Assembly: GCA_937904375.1 (NCBI GenBank)
Contig: CALDIG010000323.1
Span: forward strand, 1-8,132
From: an uncultured Prevotellaceae bacterium
Lineage (GTDB): Bacteria > Bacteroidota > Bacteroidia > Bacteroidales > Muribaculaceae
Length of the DNA stretch: 8,132 nucleotides
Direction of reading: 5' to 3'
A program made the position numbers and the translations under genes. How positions within the stretch are numbered: the stretch's first letter is position 1; each line of letters begins with the position of its first letter. Positions 6,192 to 8,132 of the stretch are shown here, in pieces. The notes below the pieces were generated by a model. The model was not told the origin of the DNA and ran no database searches. It worked only from the letters and a program-made list of their open reading frames with translations.

Positions 6192-6214
6192 ATTTGATGT
6201 ATAAATTATCAAAT
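6192..6214. repeat. Inverted repeat in the hipB leader
   Basis: ATTTGAT (6192-6198) and ATCAAAT (6208-6214) are perfect 7-bp inverted arms with a 9-nt spacer, 14 nt before the hipB start and downstream of the predicted transcription start. It could be a second HipB site or a weak RNA hairpin. The AT-rich background raises the chance that it is accidental. Confidence 0.3.
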
Positions 6215-6228
6215 TAGAATAGTTATAT

Positions 6229-6537
6229 ATGGATGATTATTCTGAATATTCAGCACCAGAGTTAGTAAGGATGCTTGGCGGTCGATTTAAGGACTATCGA
6301 CTGAGGGCTAACATGACTCAGAAAGAGGTGGCAGAGATGGCGGGGCTATCTGTGCTAACTGTCTATAGGTTTGAGAATGGCTCTGTTACGAACATTGCTC
6401 TCAGTTCGTTCTTGCTTTTGTTAAAAGCTGTTGGTTGTATCAACGATCTCAGCGAACTGATGCCTGAACAGCCTGAGTCACCTTATCTATTTAGAGAGAA
6501 AAAGAAGATTCAACGAATAAGACATAAAAAGGTATGA
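6229..6537 (+). CDS. hipB: HipB-like antitoxin, XRE-type helix-turn-helix protein
   Basis: This 102-aa DNA-binding protein has a Cro/C1-type helix-turn-helix at about residues 18-78. RFKDYRLRANMT leads into Q31-K-E-V-A-E-M-A-G-L-S-V-L-T-V-Y-R-F-E-N-G, followed by the helix ALSSFLLLLKAVG and the segment NDLSELMPE. This is the usual HipB layout. The tail (about 84-102) is strongly basic and may contact the toxin or DNA. Its stop overlaps the hipA start as ATGA (6534-6537), the classic antitoxin-first arrangement. By family knowledge it should neutralise HipA and repress its own operon. The ATG at 6229 is chosen because it precedes the whole domain and suits the predicted promoter. Confidence 0.88.
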   Translation: MDDYSEYSAPELVRMLGGRFKDYRLRANMTQKEVAEMAGLSVLTVYRFENGSVTNIALSSFLLLLKAVGCINDLSELMPEQPESPYLFREKKKIQRIRHKKV

Positions 6538-8024
6538 GGGGAGTTTTGAAAGTATTCCTATGGGGTCAGGAAATAGGACGCTTGGCATGGCATGATGCCC
6601 GAAAAACGTCATTCTTCATGTATAATCCAGAGTTTCTGAAAGGGACTTTGGATGTGGCTCCATTAGCCGCATCCATCCGTAATCCGCTCAGTACCCGTGC
6701 CATCTTTGGTGAGGCAGAGCGTATCTACCAGAAACTGCCTTCGTTCATAGCCGACTCTTTGCCAGATGCTTGGGGTAATCAGCTGTTTGAGCAATGGCGA
6801 AAGAACAATAATCTGACAGAGAGAAATGTGACTTCGCTTGAAAAGCTGGCCTTCATAGGTAAGCGAGGTATGGGGGCATTGGAGTTTGTGCCTGAGATAG
6901 AACGTGTCGCAATAACTGGAAATATCGACATTAAGGCATTGGCAGATTTGGCAGAGAAGATTGCTGTGGAGCGTGAGAACGTAAGGATTCTGCCAGATGA
7001 GTCTTTGACTTTGCAGTCGTTGATAGCAGTCGGCACTTCGGCAGGTGGTCGTCAGCCAAAGGGAATAATTGCTATTGACAGAGATACTGGCGAGATTCGC
7101 AGCGGACAGATTGACGTGGAGCCAAACTTGGACTATTATATTCTGAAGTTTGGTGATAAAAACCGTTCGTCAGCAGAATTGGAGCAGACCTATTATGAGA
7201 TGGCTACAGTAGCAGGTATCAATATGATGGAATCTCGGTTGCTTGAGGTGGATGGAGTAAATCATTTCCTCACTAAGCGATTCGACCGTAATGAAACAGG
7301 CAAATTGCATACTCAGACATTGGCAGCAATGGATCCTGAGGCTGATACTTATGAGAAACTATTTACCGTGTGCCGTAAGTTGCATCTGCCCGAAGTGGAT
7401 TGTCAGGAACTCTATCGTCGTATGATTTTCAATATCCTCGCCAATAATACGGATGACCACCACAAGAACTACACGTTTGTGATGAACCGACAAGGCACAT
7501 GGCGATTGTCGCCAGCCTATGATATGACCTATATCTTCGATACAGGTGGTTATCTGCCCAACAAGGAGCACTGCCTGATGATTGGTGGCAAGTTCCGTGA
7601 CATCACACGAGACGATGTCATTCAGTTTGCTCGTGACAATGGTATTCGAAGACCAGATGCCATCATCCGTGATGTGGTTGCGTCATTAAAACAATTCCGT
7701 ACCATCGCCACGAAATATGGTGTGTCAGAGCAATGGACGGGTAGGGTAGAGGCAACGATTATTGACCATCTGAAATCATGGGGCGAATGGGAAGAAGTCT
7801 TTGTTACGTCAGAACAGATTATCAACGGTCATACTGTTTCCAATATCCGTATCGAGCAAGCCTACAAAGGCAACTTCCACCTCCTCGCCACCATTGACGG
7901 CCAAGAGCGCAAGTTCGTCATAAGCAAGAAAAAAGAAGATTTTGCATTGATAGCGAAGACAGGTATTGCTAATCTCTCGGATGAACAACTCAAAGCAATG
8001 GTGGAAAAGTGTTTCAAACTATGA
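6534..8024 (+). CDS. hipA: HipA-family serine/threonine kinase toxin
   Basis: This 496-aa HipA-type kinase has an N-terminal HipA_N/couple domain (about 1-120), including LPSFIADSLPDAWGN. A glycine-rich loop GTSAGGRQPK (167-176) follows, in which S169 aligns with the Ser150 autophosphorylation site of E. coli HipA. Next come the ATP-binding lysine in YYILKFGDK (K205), LTKRFDR (246-252), the catalytic loop NNTDDHHKN with D307 and N312, and the metal-binding D330 in SPAYDMT. All kinase residues appear intact, so an active enzyme is expected. In E. coli the target is glutamyl-tRNA synthetase; the target here is unknown. Compared with the 440-aa E. coli protein there is an extra C-terminal segment of about 55-70 residues. 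It is translationally coupled to hipB. No frameshift or truncation is seen. Confidence 0.92.
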   Translation: MRGVLKVFLWGQEIGRLAWHDARKTSFFMYNPEFLKGTLDVAPLAASIRNPLSTRAIFGEAERIYQKLPSFIADSLPDAWGNQLFEQWRKNNNLTERNVTSLEKLAFIGKRGMGALEFVPEIERVAITGNIDIKALADLAEKIAVERENVRILPDESLTLQSLIAVGTSAGGRQPKGIIAIDRDTGEIRSGQIDVEPNLDYYILKFGDKNRSSAELEQTYYEMATVAGINMMESRLLEVDGVNHFLTKRFDRNETGKLHTQTLAAMDPEADTYEKLFTVCRKLHLPEVDCQELYRRMIFNILANNTDDHHKNYTFVMNRQGTWRLSPAYDMTYIFDTGGYLPNKEHCLMIGGKFRDITRDDVIQFARDNGIRRPDAIIRDVVASLKQFRTIATKYGVSEQWTGRVEATIIDHLKSWGEWEEVFVTSEQIINGHTVSNIRIEQAYKGNFHLLATIDGQERKFVISKKKEDFALIAKTGIANLSDEQLKAMVEKCFKL

Positions 8025-8031
8025 CAAATGT

Positions 8032-8048
8032 ATAGTGATTGTTACTAT
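8032..8048. terminator. Weak hairpin after hipA
   Basis: ATAGTGA and TTACTAT can pair over seven positions (one G-U) around a 3-nt loop, 7 nt after the hipA stop in the 53-nt gap before the mnmE stop. There is no T-run after it on either strand, so it is a poor intrinsic terminator and only a possible one. Confidence 0.25.
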
Positions 8049-8077
8049 TATGCTACTTGCGACTTGTTGTTTGTCAA

Positions 8078-8132
8078 TTACTTTCCCACGCAGAAGTGGG
8101 CGAAGATTTCTCCTAGGATTTCGTGGGTGGAG
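8078..8132 (-). CDS. mnmE: MnmE C-terminus (tRNA uridine-5-carboxymethylaminomethyl GTPase), partial
   Basis: Only the last 17 codons and the stop (TAA, complement of 8078-8080) are inside the window; the gene continues past the right edge. The tail reads HEILGEIFAHFCVGK. This matches the very conserved MnmE/TrmE ending, D/E-[IL]-L-G-x-I-F-x-x-F-C-[IV]-G-K, whose cysteine lies at the C-terminal C-x-G-K motif. MnmE acts with MnmG (GidA) to modify the wobble uridine of certain tRNAs in the cytoplasm. It converges on hipA with 53 nt between stops. The call rests on a short but distinctive segment. Confidence 0.85.
   Translation of the reverse strand, partial: STHEILGEIFAHFCVGK

Larger units (their letters stand above)
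6002..6228. other. AT-rich divergent control region
   Basis: These 227 bases lie between the minus-strand 234-aa gene and hipB. They hold one candidate promoter facing left, a strong one facing right, and several repeats near the latter (listed separately). A GGAGG at 6069-6073 precedes a 12-codon reading frame at 6082-6120, but nothing supports it as a gene. Confidence 0.6.

Noticed and set aside
7855..7920. Run of C-ending codons near the hipA 3' end as a sign of gene fusion
   Set aside because: Similar C-ending runs occur earlier in hipA (around 7430-7480), so it does not mark a distinct origin.
8085..8100. CCCAC/GTGGG hairpin as a hipBA terminator
   Set aside because: It lies inside the mnmE coding end, where the bases encode the conserved F-C-V-G-K tail, and no T-run follows.

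Overview
The window looks like a chromosomal segment of a Bacteroidales bacterium (Prevotella, Bacteroides or Muribaculum type). Upstream regions carry the Bacteroidota sigma-factor -7 motif TAnnTTTG, with a perfect TTTG-N20-TAnnTTTG before hipB. Leaders are AT-rich without clear Shine-Dalgarno sequences. Genes sit in short operons joined by ATGA stop/start overlaps. This lineage call rests on motifs and gene style, not on a database match.

Layout. (1) 92-1822, plus: a tight four-gene operon of an exported thioredoxin-fold protein, a YjbR/MmcQ-family protein, a GNAT acetyltransferase and a second YjbR/MmcQ protein of identical length (114 aa). (2) 1836-4108, minus: an SDR oxidoreductase followed by an AMP-forming acyl-CoA synthetase/ligase, coupled by ATGA and probably driven from a promoter at 4129-4157. 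(3) 4400-5266, plus: a short cytoplasmic agmatine-deiminase/peptidyl-arginine-deiminase (PAD_porph) family enzyme. It ends in a strong hairpin that also serves the converging gene. (4) 5297-6001, minus: an AT-rich gene for a 234-aa protein of no assigned function; its motif order resembles the methylpurine-DNA glycosylase (AAG/MPG) fold. (5) 6229-8024, plus: a complete hipB-hipA toxin-antitoxin module with a textbook promoter and candidate operator repeats. (6) 8078 to the right edge, minus: the last 17 codons of mnmE (tRNA-modification GTPase), recognised by its FCVGK tail.

The first 4.1 kb looks like ordinary host sequence. From about 4.1 to 6.2 kb the DNA is visibly richer in A+T and each gene stands alone with its own promoter. 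Together with hipBA next to the core gene mnmE, this suggests a small accessory stretch. No insertion sequence, CRISPR array, tRNA, rRNA, integrase or attachment-site duplication was seen. The best candidates for something under-described are the 234-aa AAG-like protein, the YjbR-GNAT-YjbR sandwich, and the C-terminally extended HipA with its candidate operators.
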